DNA of 64,000 nucleotides from positions 2,395,001 to 2,459,000 of the forward strand of contig NZ_AMWJ02000001.1 in the NCBI RefSeq assembly GCF_000319305.2, written 5' to 3'. A model generated the notes under the pieces. The model made no database searches, was not told where the DNA came from, and was given only the letters and a program-made list of their open reading frames with translations. Source of the DNA: Pseudomonas bharatica CSV86. Its GTDB lineage: Bacteria > Pseudomonadota > Gammaproteobacteria > Pseudomonadales > Pseudomonadaceae. The position numbers were made by a program, and so were the translations under genes. Below are positions 30,691 to 44,601 of the stretch, piece after piece. How positions within the stretch are numbered: position 1 is the stretch's first letter; each line of letters begins with the position of its first letter.

Positions 30691-30887
30691 GTCGTCTGCC
30701 CGGGAAGTTGGATCTGGCGAGGTTAGGTTGCCATTCCTGCGGTGTCAACGAAAAAACATACAAGCGTTTGAAAAGGGCGTTTGAACTGTGGTGCCAGACA
30801 TTTCCTACGCTAGCGACGGCAGATTGACGCCGGTATGCTTCACTATCGTTTTTCGCGCCCCGGTGCGCAGTTCAACAAGGAGAAATC

Positions 30888-31907
30888 GTGGAGTTTCTTG
30901 CAGAGTACGCAAGCTTTCTCGCCAAGACCGCAACCCTGGTCATCGCCCTGCTGGTCGTGCTGTCGGCTATCGCCGGCATGCGCGGCAAGGGCCGACGCAA
31001 GGCCGGCGGGCAATTGCAGGTCACCCGGCTCAATGAGTTCTACAAGGACCTGCGCGAGCGCCTGGAGTCCGGGCTGCTGGAAAAGCACCAGCTCAAGGCC
31101 TTGCGCAAGCAGCAGGCCAAGGAGCAGAAAAAACTGAAGAAGGCGCCGGCGGAGGAAAAAACCCGGGTCTTCGTGCTGGACTTCGACGGCGATATCAAGG
31201 CATCGGCCACCGAGAGCCTGCGGAATGAAATCACCGCCTTGCTGAGCCTGGCCACGTCGCGGGACGAGGTGGTCCTGCGTCTGGAAAGCGGCGGCGGCAT
31301 GGTCCACAGCTATGGCCTGGCCGCTTCGCAACTGGCGCGTATCCGCCAGGCCGGCATACCGCTGACCGTGTGCATCGACAAGGTCGCGGCCAGCGGTGGT
31401 TACATGATGGCCTGCATTGGCGAGCGCATCGTCAGCGCGCCCTTTGCCATTCTTGGTTCGATCGGCGTGGTGGCGCAGTTGCCCAACGTCAACCGACTGC
31501 TGAAAAAGCACGATATCGACTTCGAGGTGCTGACCGCAGGCGAGTACAAGCGCACCCTGACCGTGTTTGGCGAAAACACCGAGAAGGGCCGGGAGAAATT
31601 CCAGGAAGACCTGGACGTCACTCACCAACTGTTCAAGGACTTCGTTTCGCGCTACCGGCCGCAGTTGCATATCGATGAAGTGGCCACGGGTGAGGTCTGG
31701 CTGGGTGTGGCGGCGCTGAACAAGCAGCTGGTGGATGAACTGAAGACCAGCGATGAATACCTGAGCGAACGGGCCCGGGAGTCGAACCTGTACCACCTGC
31801 ATTTCGCCGAGCGCAAGAGCCTGCAGGAGCGGGTGGGGCTGGCGGCCAGCGGGGCGGTGGAGAGTACCGTGCTGGGGATCTGGAGCCGGATCAGTCGCTG
31901 GCGGTGA
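30888..31907 (+). CDS. sohB: Inner-membrane serine protease SohB (S49 peptidase)
   Basis: A 339-residue protease anchored by an N-terminal membrane helix (LVIALLVVLSAIAGM, about residues 16-32), with a charged coiled linker rich in Lys and Gln, then the S49 catalytic domain. The nucleophile Ser is in the VAASGGYMMAC motif, preceded by LESGGGMVHSYG, and GSIGVVAQLPN follows. SohB is a SppA-like peptidase acting on the periplasmic side. The start is a GTG, supported by AAGGAG seven bases before it; no ATG fits. Gene length equals the E. coli homolog class. Confidence 0.93.
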   Translation: MEFLAEYASFLAKTATLVIALLVVLSAIAGMRGKGRRKAGGQLQVTRLNEFYKDLRERLESGLLEKHQLKALRKQQAKEQKKLKKAPAEEKTRVFVLDFDGDIKASATESLRNEITALLSLATSRDEVVLRLESGGGMVHSYGLAASQLARIRQAGIPLTVCIDKVAASGGYMMACIGERIVSAPFAILGSIGVVAQLPNVNRLLKKHDIDFEVLTAGEYKRTLTVFGENTEKGREKFQEDLDVTHQLFKDFVSRYRPQLHIDEVATGEVWLGVAALNKQLVDELKTSDEYLSERARESNLYHLHFAERKSLQERVGLAASGAVESTVLGIWSRISRWR

Positions 31908-31915
31908 CCTTTCGG

Positions 31916-32014
31916 GCTTCATCGCTGCGGTGCGGCGGTCCGACAAGCGAGCTCCCACAGGTCCGGCGGTGCACGCGGTCCCTGTGGGAGCTGGCTTGCC
32001 AGCGATAGGGCCCT
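31916..32014. repeat. REP doublet with a degenerate left arm
   Basis: The right arm is canonical (GTGGGAGCTGGCTTGCCAGC), while the left arm is interrupted after ATCGCTG and resumes at GAGCTCCCACAG. It lies just after sohB, before a shared terminator. Confidence 0.8.
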
Positions 32015-32022
32015 CAAGAACG

Positions 32023-32053
32023 AAAAAGCCCCGTCAGACTGACGGGGCTTTTT
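32023..32053. terminator. Bidirectional Rho-independent terminator
   Basis: AAAAAGCCCCGTCAG / CTGACGGGGCTTTTT, a perfect stem flanked by A and T tracts on both sides. It serves the convergent sohB and DUF934 genes. Confidence 0.92.
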
Positions 32054-32072
32054 CATTTCAGCGGTCGATCGA

Positions 32073-32567
32073 TCAACGCCGACGGAACAACGGCAGCGGC
32101 TCATCGGTAGCCGCCTGGTAGGTCACCGAGAAGTCCTTCAGGCTTTGCAGCGCGTCTTCCGGGTTCTTGTCGGGGCGGATGGCGAAGGCATCGAAACCGC
32201 AACGGGCCATGTAGAACAGCTGGTCACGCAGGACGTCGCCAATGGCGCGCAGCTCACCGGTGAACTTGTAGCGATCACGCAGCAGGCGCGCGTTGGAGTA
32301 GCTGCGCCCGTCGGTGAAGGCCGGGAAGTTCAGGGCGATGACCTGGAAGTGACCGACGTCTTCGCCGATTTCCTCGGCTTCTTCGTCGCTGTCCAGCCAC
32401 ACGCCCAGGCCGCCGTCACGGGCTTTCAGGGCATGGGCGTGTTCGCGCCAGAGTTGCAGTGGCACGATGTAGTCGTCGCAGTTGGTCAGTTCGTCCAGGG
32501 TGACGTCCTTGGGCAGCAGGTGCCAGGTTTCGTCGACGATCTGGTTGTTCTTAATGATTCGCTGCAT
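32073..32567 (-). CDS. DUF934 protein associated with assimilatory sulfite reduction
   Basis: A 164-residue protein of the DUF934 family, which in proteobacteria nearly always sits next to sulfite/nitrite reductase genes. Recognisable parts are LWREHAHALKARDGGLGVWLDSDE, NFPAFTDGRSYSNARLLRDR and GDVLRDQLFYMARCGFDAF (each in pieces). Its start overlaps the cysI stop by 17 bp, so the two are co-translated. A role in electron supply or assembly for the reductase is suggested by linkage only. Confidence 0.9.
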   Translation of the reverse strand: MQRIIKNNQIVDETWHLLPKDVTLDELTNCDDYIVPLQLWREHAHALKARDGGLGVWLDSDEEAEEIGEDVGHFQVIALNFPAFTDGRSYSNARLLRDRYKFTGELRAIGDVLRDQLFYMARCGFDAFAIRPDKNPEDALQSLKDFSVTYQAATDEPLPLFRRR

Positions 32568-34209
32568 AGACGCGCTCCTTGAAGGGGTCGATGCCGATAC
32601 GCTGGTAGGTGTCGATGAAACGCTCGTCTTCGGTACGTTTTTCCACGTACACCGAGATCAGCTTCTCGATCACGTCCGGCATGTCGTCCTGGGCGAAGGA
32701 CGGGCCGAGGATCTTGCCGAGGCTGGCGTCGCGGCTGGCGCTGCCACCCAGGGACACCTGGTAGAACTCTTCACCTTTCTTGTCCACGCCGAGAATGCCG
32801 ATATGGCCGACGTGGTGGTGGCCGCAGGCGTTCATGCAGCCCGAGATGTTCAGGTCCAGTTCGCCGATGTCGAACAGGTAGTCCAGGTCGTCGAAGCGGC
32901 GCTGGATGGATTCGGCGATCGGGATCGACTTGGCGTTGGCCAGGGAGCAGAAATCACCGCCAGGGCAGCAGATGATGTCGGTCAGCAGGCCGATGTTCGG
33001 GGTGGCGAAGCCATGCTCGCGCAGTTCCAGCCAGAGCGCATGCAACTGGCTCTGCTCGACGTCGGCGAGGATGATGTTCTGCTCGTGGGAGGTGCGCAAC
33101 TGGCCGAAGCTGTAGCGCTCGGCGAGGTCGGCGACCTTGTCCAGTTGCTTGTCGGTCAGGTCGCCGGGGGCGACGCCGGTCGGCTTGAGCGACAGGGTCA
33201 CGGCAACGTAGCCCGGCTTCTTGTGCGCCAGGGTGTTGCGGGCGCGCCAGCGGGCGAAGCCCGGATGCTGCTGGTCGAGTTCGGCCAGTTGCGCATCGAG
33301 GTTGTCCAGGGCCTTGTAGTCCGGGTCGACGAAGTGCTTGGCGACGCGCTGCACTTCGGCCTCGGTCAGGGTGGTCTGGCCGCCGCGCAGGTGGACCATC
33401 TCGGCCTCGACCTTCTCGGCGAAGACTTCCGGGGTCAGGGCCTTGACCAGGATCTTGATCCGCGCCTTGTACTTGTTGTCACGGCGGCCGTAACGGTTGT
33501 ACACGCGCAGGATGGCGTCCAGGTAGCTGAGCAGGTCCCGCCATGGCAGGAACTCGTTGATGAAGGCACCGACCACCGGGGTACGGCCCAGGCCGCCACC
33601 GACCAGCACGCGGAAGCCCAGCTCGCCGGCAGCGTTGTGCACCGGCTCCAGGCCGATATCGTGCACTTCAATGGCTGCACGGTCGCTCTTCGAGCCATTG
33701 ATGGCGATCTTGAACTTGCGCGGCAGGTAGGCGAATTCGGGGTGGAAGGTGGTCCACTGGCGGACGATCTCGCACCACGGGCGCGGATCGATCAGCTCAT
33801 CGGCGGCAACGCCGGCGAACTGGTCGGTGGTGACGTTGCGCAGGCAGTTGCCGCTGGTCTGGATCGCGTGCATCTGCACGGTGGCCAGCTCGGCGAGGAT
33901 GTCCGGGACATCTTCCAGGGCTGGCCAGTTGTATTGCACGTTCTGCCGGGTGCTGATGTGCGCATAGCCCTTGTCGTAGTCGCGCGCGATCTTCGCCAGC
34001 ATGCGGGTCTGGCGCGAGGTCAGCTGGCCATACGGCACGGCGACACGCAGCATCGGGGCAAAACGTTGGATGTAGAGGCCGTTCTGCAGGCGCAGAGGGC
34101 GGAATTCTTCTTCGCTCAGCTCGCCGGCCAGGTAGCGGCGCGTCTGATCCCGGAACTGCTTGACGCGGTCCTCGATGATCCGCTGATCGTACTCGTCGTA
34201 TACGTACAT
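32551..34209 (-). CDS. cysI: Assimilatory sulfite reductase, siroheme/[4Fe-4S] subunit
   Basis: A 552-residue siroheme reductase that converts sulfite to sulfide for cysteine synthesis. Two ferredoxin-like siroheme domains are seen: HISTRQNVQYNWP near residue 80 and ALTPEVFAEKVEAEMV mid-protein. The four cluster cysteines are in CCPGGDFCSLANAK and SGCMNACGHHH (about residues 425-475). The start MYVYDEYDQ at 34209 is typical of the Pseudomonas gene; the reading frame is open for 14 more codons upstream but these look non-coding. The 34210-34484 gap upstream should hold a CysB-regulated promoter, but I could not identify a firm site. Confidence 0.94.
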   Translation of the reverse strand: MYVYDEYDQRIIEDRVKQFRDQTRRYLAGELSEEEFRPLRLQNGLYIQRFAPMLRVAVPYGQLTSRQTRMLAKIARDYDKGYAHISTRQNVQYNWPALEDVPDILAELATVQMHAIQTSGNCLRNVTTDQFAGVAADELIDPRPWCEIVRQWTTFHPEFAYLPRKFKIAINGSKSDRAAIEVHDIGLEPVHNAAGELGFRVLVGGGLGRTPVVGAFINEFLPWRDLLSYLDAILRVYNRYGRRDNKYKARIKILVKALTPEVFAEKVEAEMVHLRGGQTTLTEAEVQRVAKHFVDPDYKALDNLDAQLAELDQQHPGFARWRARNTLAHKKPGYVAVTLSLKPTGVAPGDLTDKQLDKVADLAERYSFGQLRTSHEQNIILADVEQSQLHALWLELREHGFATPNIGLLTDIICCPGGDFCSLANAKSIPIAESIQRRFDDLDYLFDIGELDLNISGCMNACGHHHVGHIGILGVDKKGEEFYQVSLGGSASRDASLGKILGPSFAQDDMPDVIEKLISVYVEKRTEDERFIDTYQRIGIDPFKERVYAANH

Positions 34210-34484
34210 AGGGGTCCTGTTCTCAAGCTGCTTGCAGCTAATCGCGCGCACGGCCGCGCACTCCGGATGCGGAGCCGGGGAACGATAGCAGGTTGTATTT
34301 ATGTGAAAAAGTGATGTTTTTGCATATGAAAAGAACGATTTGGACTAAGTGAGACTGGCTAGCGTTTGTAGCGCCATTCCACTCTCCGCCGAGTGGTAAA
34401 AGTCCCTGCTTGAGCAATGGGGATTGCTGGGCTTAACTGCTGGGGGTGTGCATTCCCATAACCACTACAAAAAGAGGCGATGCA

Positions 34485-34598
34485 ATGGGAAACCCGACCA
34501 AAACCGGCAAGACCGACAGCAGTGTCGACGCGTGGGCAATCCTGTGCCTGATCGTGCTCGTGGTCGTGACAGCCGTGTACTGGGTCAGCCATCAGTGA
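34485..34598 (+). CDS. 37-residue single-span membrane protein
   Basis: A tiny gene with a polar N-terminus (MGNPTKTGKTDSSVDAW), one hydrophobic helix (ILCLIVLVVVTAVYW, about residues 19-33) and a short SHQ tail. AGAGG lies eight bases before the ATG, and a strong terminator follows 40 bp after the stop, so it looks like a complete one-gene unit. The orientation by positive-inside rule is with Lys residues in the cytoplasm. I do not recognise a named family. Confidence 0.7.
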   Translation: MGNPTKTGKTDSSVDAWAILCLIVLVVVTAVYWVSHQ

Positions 34599-34639
34599 CG
34601 GAGCGCATTGGCTGAAAATACCGTGATCAGCAATCAACG

Positions 34640-34674
34640 AAACCGCCCGCGGCATGGACCCCGCGGGCGGTTTT
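34640..34674. terminator. Bidirectional Rho-independent terminator
   Basis: AAACCGCCCGCGG ... CCGCGGGCGGTTTT, a long GC stem with A and T tracts, between the small membrane protein gene and the convergent DUF2970 gene. Confidence 0.92.
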
Positions 34675-34678
34675 GTTT

Positions 34679-34894
34679 TCAGCGCGCGGTGAGGTGCATG
34701 GCCAGTTGCACCAGGCCGTAGAGGATCAGGATGAACACCAGGGTGAACGCGGTGCCCATGGCAATGAAATGCACAGGCTTGCCGTGGGTGAAGTCGCGGG
34801 CGCGGTTCTTGCCGGACTGCACGCCGAAGGCGGCGGCGAGGACGCTGTGCAGGAGCTGCCAGAAGGTTGGGGGCTTGCCTTGAGGATCTTCCAT
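34679..34894 (-). CDS. DUF2970 small membrane protein
   Basis: A 71-residue protein with the family opening FWQLLHSVLAAAFGVQSGKNRARDF (in pieces) and one C-terminal membrane helix (FIAMGTAFTLVFILILYGLVQLAMHL, in pieces). DUF2970 proteins are found across gamma- and betaproteobacteria and have no known function. It is monocistronic, ending at the terminator at 34640. Confidence 0.88.
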   Translation of the reverse strand: MEDPQGKPPTFWQLLHSVLAAAFGVQSGKNRARDFTHGKPVHFIAMGTAFTLVFILILYGLVQLAMHLTAR

Positions 34895-34957
34895 GGGCTG
34901 GGCTCTCCGGTGTGGTTGTGTCCCAGAGTCTAGCCGGTGGATATGAGGTTGCCTGCA

Positions 34958-35055
34958 CTGGCCTCATCGCTGGCAAGCCAGCTCCCACAGGTATTGCACA
35001 TGACTCAAGATATGCAGTGACCCTGTGGGAGCTGGCTTGCCAGCGATGAGGCCAT
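34958..35055. repeat. REP doublet
   Basis: Inverted pair of canonical units (CTCATCGCTGGCAAGCCAGC and complement) with about 36 bp between them. It lies just beyond the metH stop. Confidence 0.9.
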
Positions 35056-35072
35056 CAGCCGCCAGGCAGATC

Positions 35073-38780
<3,708 letters not shown>

Positions 38781-38939
38781 TGGAACTACCTGGGTCGGAC
38801 AAGGACGAAAGTTGCGGGATGATAACAAAGCTGCGCGCTTTTTTGACGCGTGGCACATTTGCATGAATTTCATTCATGTTGGCGCCGCGGCCCACCGGTA
38901 GAATCGTGAAAAGCCTTTTCAATCCAGGACATACCGCAC

Positions 38940-41240
38940 ATGGTGCATCGCTTGATTGCCGCCGCCTTCGCACTGCTCATCAGTGGCGCGGCGTTGGGGC
39001 AGGGACCCCAGAACACTGCAGCGATCTCCTATACCCGGGATATCCAGCCGATCTTCACCGAGAAATGCGTCGCCTGCCACGCCTGTAACGACGCCGCCTG
39101 CCAGCTCAACCTCGGCAGCGCCGAGGGGGCCAGCCGCGGCGCCTCGAAAATCCCCGTCTACCAGGGCGACCGCAGCCAGGCGGTGACCCCGACCCGGCTA
39201 TTCTTCGATGCCCAGACCGACCAGGGCTGGCGGCACCTGGGCTTCAACTCGGTGATCGATCGCCAGCAGGACCAGGCGGCGCTGATGGCGCGCATGCTGG
39301 AGCTGGGGCATGCCAAGCCGCTGGTGCCCAACGAGAAGATCCCCGACAACATCGTCCTGGGCCTGAACCGGGAGAACATGTGCCCGCTGCCCGGTGAGTT
39401 CGATGCCTATGCCAAGGCCCATCCCCGGGAAGGCATGCCGCTGGCGGTGACCGGCCTCAGCGATGCCCAGTACAACACCCTGCAACGCTGGCTGGCCCAA
39501 GGCGCGCCGGTGGAAAGCGCAGCGATCCGCCCCAGCGCAAGCGAAGCGGCGCAGATCCAGGAATGGGAAGAGTTGCTGAACCGCCCTGGTGCCAGCGAAG
39601 CGCTGGTAGGACGCTGGCTCTACGAGCACCTGTTCCTCGCTCATGTGCACTTCGTCGGCGGCGAGCCGGGGCACTTCTTCCAATGGGTGCGTTCGCGCAC
39701 GCCGAGCGGGCAGCCCATCGACTTGATCGTCACCCGGCGCCCCAACGACCCGCCGGGCACCGACTTCTATTACCGCCTGCTGCCGGTGCAGGGCGTGATC
39801 GTGCACAAGACCCACATCACGTACCCGATGGGCCCCAACAAGCTCAAGCGGGTCAAGCAGCTGTTCTACAGCGGCAACTGGCACACCGACTCGCTGCCCG
39901 GCTACGGCCCGCGGCATCGTTCCAACCCGTTCGAGACCTTCGAGGCGATCCCGGCGGTGGCGCGTTACCAGTTCATGCTGGATAACGCCGAGTATTTCGT
40001 CCGCACCTTCATCCGCGGCCCGGTGTGCCGGGGCCAGATTGCTACCGACGTGATCCGTGACAACTTCTGGGCGCTGTTCCAGGAACCGGCCCACGACCGC
40101 TATATCACCGACGCCAAGTATCGCGCTGAAGCCACGCCGCTGCTGGCCATGCCCGGGCAGATCGACGATGTCGGCAGCATCCTGAGCCTGTGGCATGCCT
40201 ATCGCGACAAGCGCAACGACTACGAAAGCCTGCGCCGGGATACCTATGCCGAGATGCCGCCGCCGAGTTGGTCGACCCTGTGGGCCGGCAACGACAACGC
40301 GCTGCTGAGCATCTTCCGCCACTTCGACAGCGCCTCGGTGACCAAGGGCCTGATCGGCGACGTGCCGCTGACCATGTGGCTGTTCGACTACCCGTTGCTG
40401 GAGCGCACCTATTACCAGCTGGCGGTCAACTTCGACGTCTATGGCAACGTTTCGCACCAGGCCCAGACCCGCCTGTACTTCGACCTGATCCGCAATGGTG
40501 CCGAGGTCAACTTCCTGCGCCTGATGCCGGCCGGCAAGCGTGGCGACATCCTCGGCAGTTGGTACCAGAACAGCGGCAAGGTGAAGATGTGGATGGACTA
40601 CGAGGACATCGACACCGATACCCCAAGCGCCCTGAAACTCGATCCGCATCACCCGGTGCGGGATTTCGGCCTCAAGCTGATCGAGCGCAGCGGCAGCCTG
40701 AATGCCGCGCCCGACCCGATCAACCGCTGCACTGGCGCTTATTGTTCGCGTCCGCAGATGAGCGAGGAGTTCCGTGATGTCGAGCAATCGCTGAGCCGCC
40801 TGGCTTCACGGCCTGCGGCCGGACTCAAGGTCATCGAGCAATTGCCCGAGGCGACCATGCTCAGGATCGAAGGCCAGGGCGGCAATCGCCAGGTCTACAG
40901 CATGCTGCGCAACCGGGCGCACAGTAACGTCGCCTTCATGCTGGGCGAGGCCTACCGCTACCAGCCGGGGCTGGACACCCTGACCCTGTACCCGGGAGTG
41001 ATGAGCAGCTACCCCAACTTCATGTTCAACATCCCGGCCAGCGACGTGCCCGAGTTCGTCGAGGACATGGAGGCTGCACGCGATGACCACGACCGCTTCG
41101 AGCGTATCGTCATGCGCTGGGGCGTGCGCCGCAGCCATCCGCAGTTCTGGCAGTACTTCCATGACCTGAACAGCTATATCAAGGAAACCGAGCCGGTGGA
41201 GGCGGGGGTGCTGGACATGAACCGCTACGAGAACCTCTAG
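38940..41240 (+). CDS. cti: Periplasmic fatty acid cis-trans isomerase (cytochrome c type)
   Basis: A 766-residue enzyme that turns cis-unsaturated membrane fatty acids into the trans form during solvent or heat stress. The signal peptide is about residues 1-20 (LIAAAFALLISGAALG). The heme-attachment motif CVACH follows near residue 41. Other conserved parts are VVHKTHITYPMGPNKL-like text around residue 285 and CTGAYCSRPQM near 600. The length agrees with the Pseudomonas enzyme. It diverges from metH, with a 159-bp control region between them. Confidence 0.95.
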   Translation: MVHRLIAAAFALLISGAALGQGPQNTAAISYTRDIQPIFTEKCVACHACNDAACQLNLGSAEGASRGASKIPVYQGDRSQAVTPTRLFFDAQTDQGWRHLGFNSVIDRQQDQAALMARMLELGHAKPLVPNEKIPDNIVLGLNRENMCPLPGEFDAYAKAHPREGMPLAVTGLSDAQYNTLQRWLAQGAPVESAAIRPSASEAAQIQEWEELLNRPGASEALVGRWLYEHLFLAHVHFVGGEPGHFFQWVRSRTPSGQPIDLIVTRRPNDPPGTDFYYRLLPVQGVIVHKTHITYPMGPNKLKRVKQLFYSGNWHTDSLPGYGPRHRSNPFETFEAIPAVARYQFMLDNAEYFVRTFIRGPVCRGQIATDVIRDNFWALFQEPAHDRYITDAKYRAEATPLLAMPGQIDDVGSILSLWHAYRDKRNDYESLRRDTYAEMPPPSWSTLWAGNDNALLSIFRHFDSASVTKGLIGDVPLTMWLFDYPLLERTYYQLAVNFDVYGNVSHQAQTRLYFDLIRNGAEVNFLRLMPAGKRGDILGSWYQNSGKVKMWMDYEDIDTDTPSALKLDPHHPVRDFGLKLIERSGSLNAAPDPINRCTGAYCSRPQMSEEFRDVEQSLSRLASRPAAGLKVIEQLPEATMLRIEGQGGNRQVYSMLRNRAHSNVAFMLGEAYRYQPGLDTLTLYPGVMSSYPNFMFNIPASDVPEFVEDMEAARDDHDRFERIVMRWGVRRSHPQFWQYFHDLNSYIKETEPVEAGVLDMNRYENL

Positions 41241-41307
41241 ATGCTTAACGGCTTCTTTTATCCCGACTTAATTGCTAGGACTTTGTTCGTCGCCGCGCAT
41301 GGCGTAA

Positions 41308-41919
<612 letters not shown>

Positions 41920-41945
41920 GCAGGCAGGCGAGAAAACGACGCGGA

Positions 41946-42039
41946 CTCTGTGGGAGCTGGCTTGCCAGCGATGAGGCCGGCATTGACAACCATGTTGTCA
42001 GGTCTGGCCTCATCGCTGGCAAGCCAGCTCCCACAGGGT
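41946..42039. repeat. REP doublet in a larger palindrome
   Basis: Inverted REP pair in the outward order compared with most other copies. The flanks continue the symmetry (AAACGACGCGGA on the left and TCCGCGTCGTTT on the right), giving a hairpin of about 115 bases from 41935 to 42050. Confidence 0.88.
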
Positions 42040-42066
42040 CCGCGTCGTTTTTGCTATTGGGCCCGT

Positions 42067-44537
42067 TTAAAAGTCATAACTCACACTGGTGTAGTAGAAC
42101 GCCCCCTGCGCTCCCTCAGGCGAGGTGATCGAATACTTCGGCACCCCGTACAACTGCGCACCTTTCAATTTCTCCGGATGGCTGTCGAACAGGTTGATCG
42201 CACCTACCGAGACTTTCAGGCCCAGGTCGAAGCGATAGCTCAGGTCCAGATCCGTCACCCATTGCGGGCTGAAGGTCTGGTCCAGCGCCGGGTTGCTGGC
42301 GTTCAGGCTTTTCCATTCGCCATAACGCCGCTGGGTGACGGTCAGCCCCAGTTTTCGTACAGCCAGTTGGCGCTGAAGGTCAGCTTGTTGTCCGGCGTGC
42401 CGTGCTCGATCAGCCCTTGGGTGGCCCGTCCGACGATCTGCTCACCGCTGATGCCGCCGACATCACGCAGGTCGGTGATCCGCGTGCGGGTCTTGGCGAA
42501 GCCGGCGTTCAGGTCGAGCCGGCCATAGGCTGCCAGGTCCAGTTGGTATTGGCCGCTTAGCTCGACGCCGTCGGTGCGGGTGTCGGCGATGTTGGTGTAG
42601 AACGCCGCGCTCTGGATGTTGGCGTAGGGCGTACCGGCGAAGATCGGCCCGACCACGCTGGCCGGCAACTGGTCGGAGAGGGTGATGCGGTTGTCGATAT
42701 CGATACGGTAGGCGTCGATGCTCAGCGAAGCATTGCTCAATGGCCGCCAGACCAGGCCCAGGGAGTAGTTGGTCGACTCCTCCGGCTTCAGCGCCCGGCC
42801 ACCGAGCAATGCCGCTTCCGGGCTGTCGGCGCGCAGGGTGCGCTGTTGCACCTCGACCCAGTTGCCGCTGCCCGGCGGCTGCTCCACCACCTGTACGCTG
42901 AACGACGATAAACCGCTCTGCACCAGCGACGGTGCGCGATAACCGCTGCTGATACTGCCGCGTGCGGCGATCTGCGGGGTGAAGTCGTAGCGCAGGGAAA
43001 GCTTGCCGTTGGTGGTGTCGCCAAAGTCCGAATAGTGCTCCGAGCGCACCGCCAGGCCGGCCTGGAACTTGTCGGTGATCTGCCCTTCGAGGTCGAGGTA
43101 GGCGCCGAATACCTTGCGCTCCAGCGAGGCGGCGTCGACGTTGGTGATCCCCGAGTAGTAGCCGGGAATCCGCCGCCCGGTGACCGGATCCAGGGTGTTG
43201 AACAGCGCGCCGTTCTGCCAGCCCGCCGCCTCGCCGGCGCTCAGGGTGTAGTTTTCCTTGCGCCAGGCCAGGCCCGCGGACACGGTCAGCGGCTTGGCCA
43301 GCAGATCGGTGGGGAAGTCGCGGACCCAGTCGAGGGTCAGGTTGGTCTGCTTGTTCTCGCGCTCCCCGGTGTAGATGTTGTACGGGCTGTTGGCGCCCCA
43401 GCTAGGGTTGATCGCGTCGCGATCGGTGGACTTGAGCGTGTCGTTGCCGTAGTTGGCCGCCAGGTCGAACTTGCCCAGCAGGTCGTCCTCGTAGCGCAGG
43501 CCGCCGGTGACCGCGTAGTCCTCCAGGGCATAGCGGGTGATCGGCAGGCGCCCGTCCGGGTAGCGCGACAGCGCGACACTGCCGTAGTTGCTGCGCAGGG
43601 TGGTGGGCGGGTCGAAGAAGCCTTCGGCATCGGTGTTCTTGTGCGAGTACGTGGCGAAGCCATAGGCGGTCAGGCCGTCACCAACGCCGATCTCGCTGTT
43701 GGCGACGAGGTTGTACTGGTCGCTGACCCCGCCCGAGCCCCAGTTCCAGGTGCGGTAGCGGTTGTTCTGCTCGCGGGGCGTATTAACGCTGGTGTCGCCG
43801 GGATAGAAGATGCGGTTGTCCGGACGGGTATCGCTGGCCGGGTCCTGGTTGCCGGCATCGAACGACAGGGTGAGGAAACCATCGTTGGGCAGGGCGAAGC
43901 CTTTCCAGCCACTGAGCTTGCGCTGCAGGCCGTCACCCTTGTCGTAGCCGCCGAAGCGGTAGCCGATGTTGCCGCCATCGTCGTTTTCCTTGAGCACGAT
44001 GTTGATCACCCCGGCGATGGCATCGGAGCCGTACTGGGCGGCGGCGCCGTCACGCAGGATCTCGACCCGCGACACCGCGCTCAGCGGTATCAGGCTCAGG
44101 TCCACCGCCGCGGCGCCACGGCCGTTGGCCAGGCTCTGGCGGGTAACGTTGGCGCTGCTGTGGCGGCGCTTGCCGTTGACCAGTACCAGCACCTGGTCCG
44201 AGGCCAGGCCGCGCAGCGAAGCGCCTTGGGCGATGGACCCGGCGAAAGCGCCCTGTGGCGATTGCGGGAAGCTGAAGGAGGGCGACAGCGCGGTCAGGGC
44301 GCCGGACAGGTCCTTGGCCCCGGTTTCTTCGAGTTTTTCGGCGCTGAGCACATCGACCGGTGCCGCGCTTTCGAGGGCGGTGACGTCGCTGCGGCGGGTG
44401 CCGACCACTACCACGGTATCGAGTTTGTCGTCTTTGGCGGCGCTGCCACTGGCGGGCTCCTGGGCCTGGACGATGGGCACGGCAAGGCTGCCGATGACCA
44501 GCGCGATGGCGCCGGCCAAGGGGTCGAGACGGAACAT
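42067..44537 (-). pseudogene. TonB-dependent receptor 3, single frameshift near the C-terminus
   Basis: An outer-membrane receptor of about 823 residues if repaired. It has a signal peptide (about 1-25, VIGSLAVPIVQAQ), a plug with TVVVVGTRRSDVTALESAAPVDV, GLASDQVLVLVNGKRRH and VEILRDGAAAQYGSDAIAGVINI, and a barrel ending in FYYTSVSYDF. The printed frame stops at 42342 after NWLYENWG. One extra G in the GGGG run at 42346-42349 continues as LTVTQRRYGEWKSLN into the last strands. It is closely related in plug type to receptor 1. It lies 64 bp after receptor 4 on the same strand, with a hairpin between. Confidence 0.85.
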
Positions 44538-44565
44538 GGGACTACTCCTGTTGCACGCAAGGGGG

Positions 44566-44590
44566 CCGGCGACCCTCCCGGGATCGCCGG
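44566..44590 (-). other. Intercistronic hairpin between TonB receptors 4 and 3
   Basis: CCGGCGA / TCGCCGG inverted repeat with an 11-base loop, no T-tract. Its position after a receptor stop parallels the hairpin at 2740-2767. Confidence 0.5.
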
Positions 44591-44601
44591 TCAGCGAAGG
44601 G

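Noticed and set aside
38781..38939. Cobalamin riboswitch before metH
   Set aside because: No B12-box or conserved riboswitch core could be recognised in the 159-bp gap.
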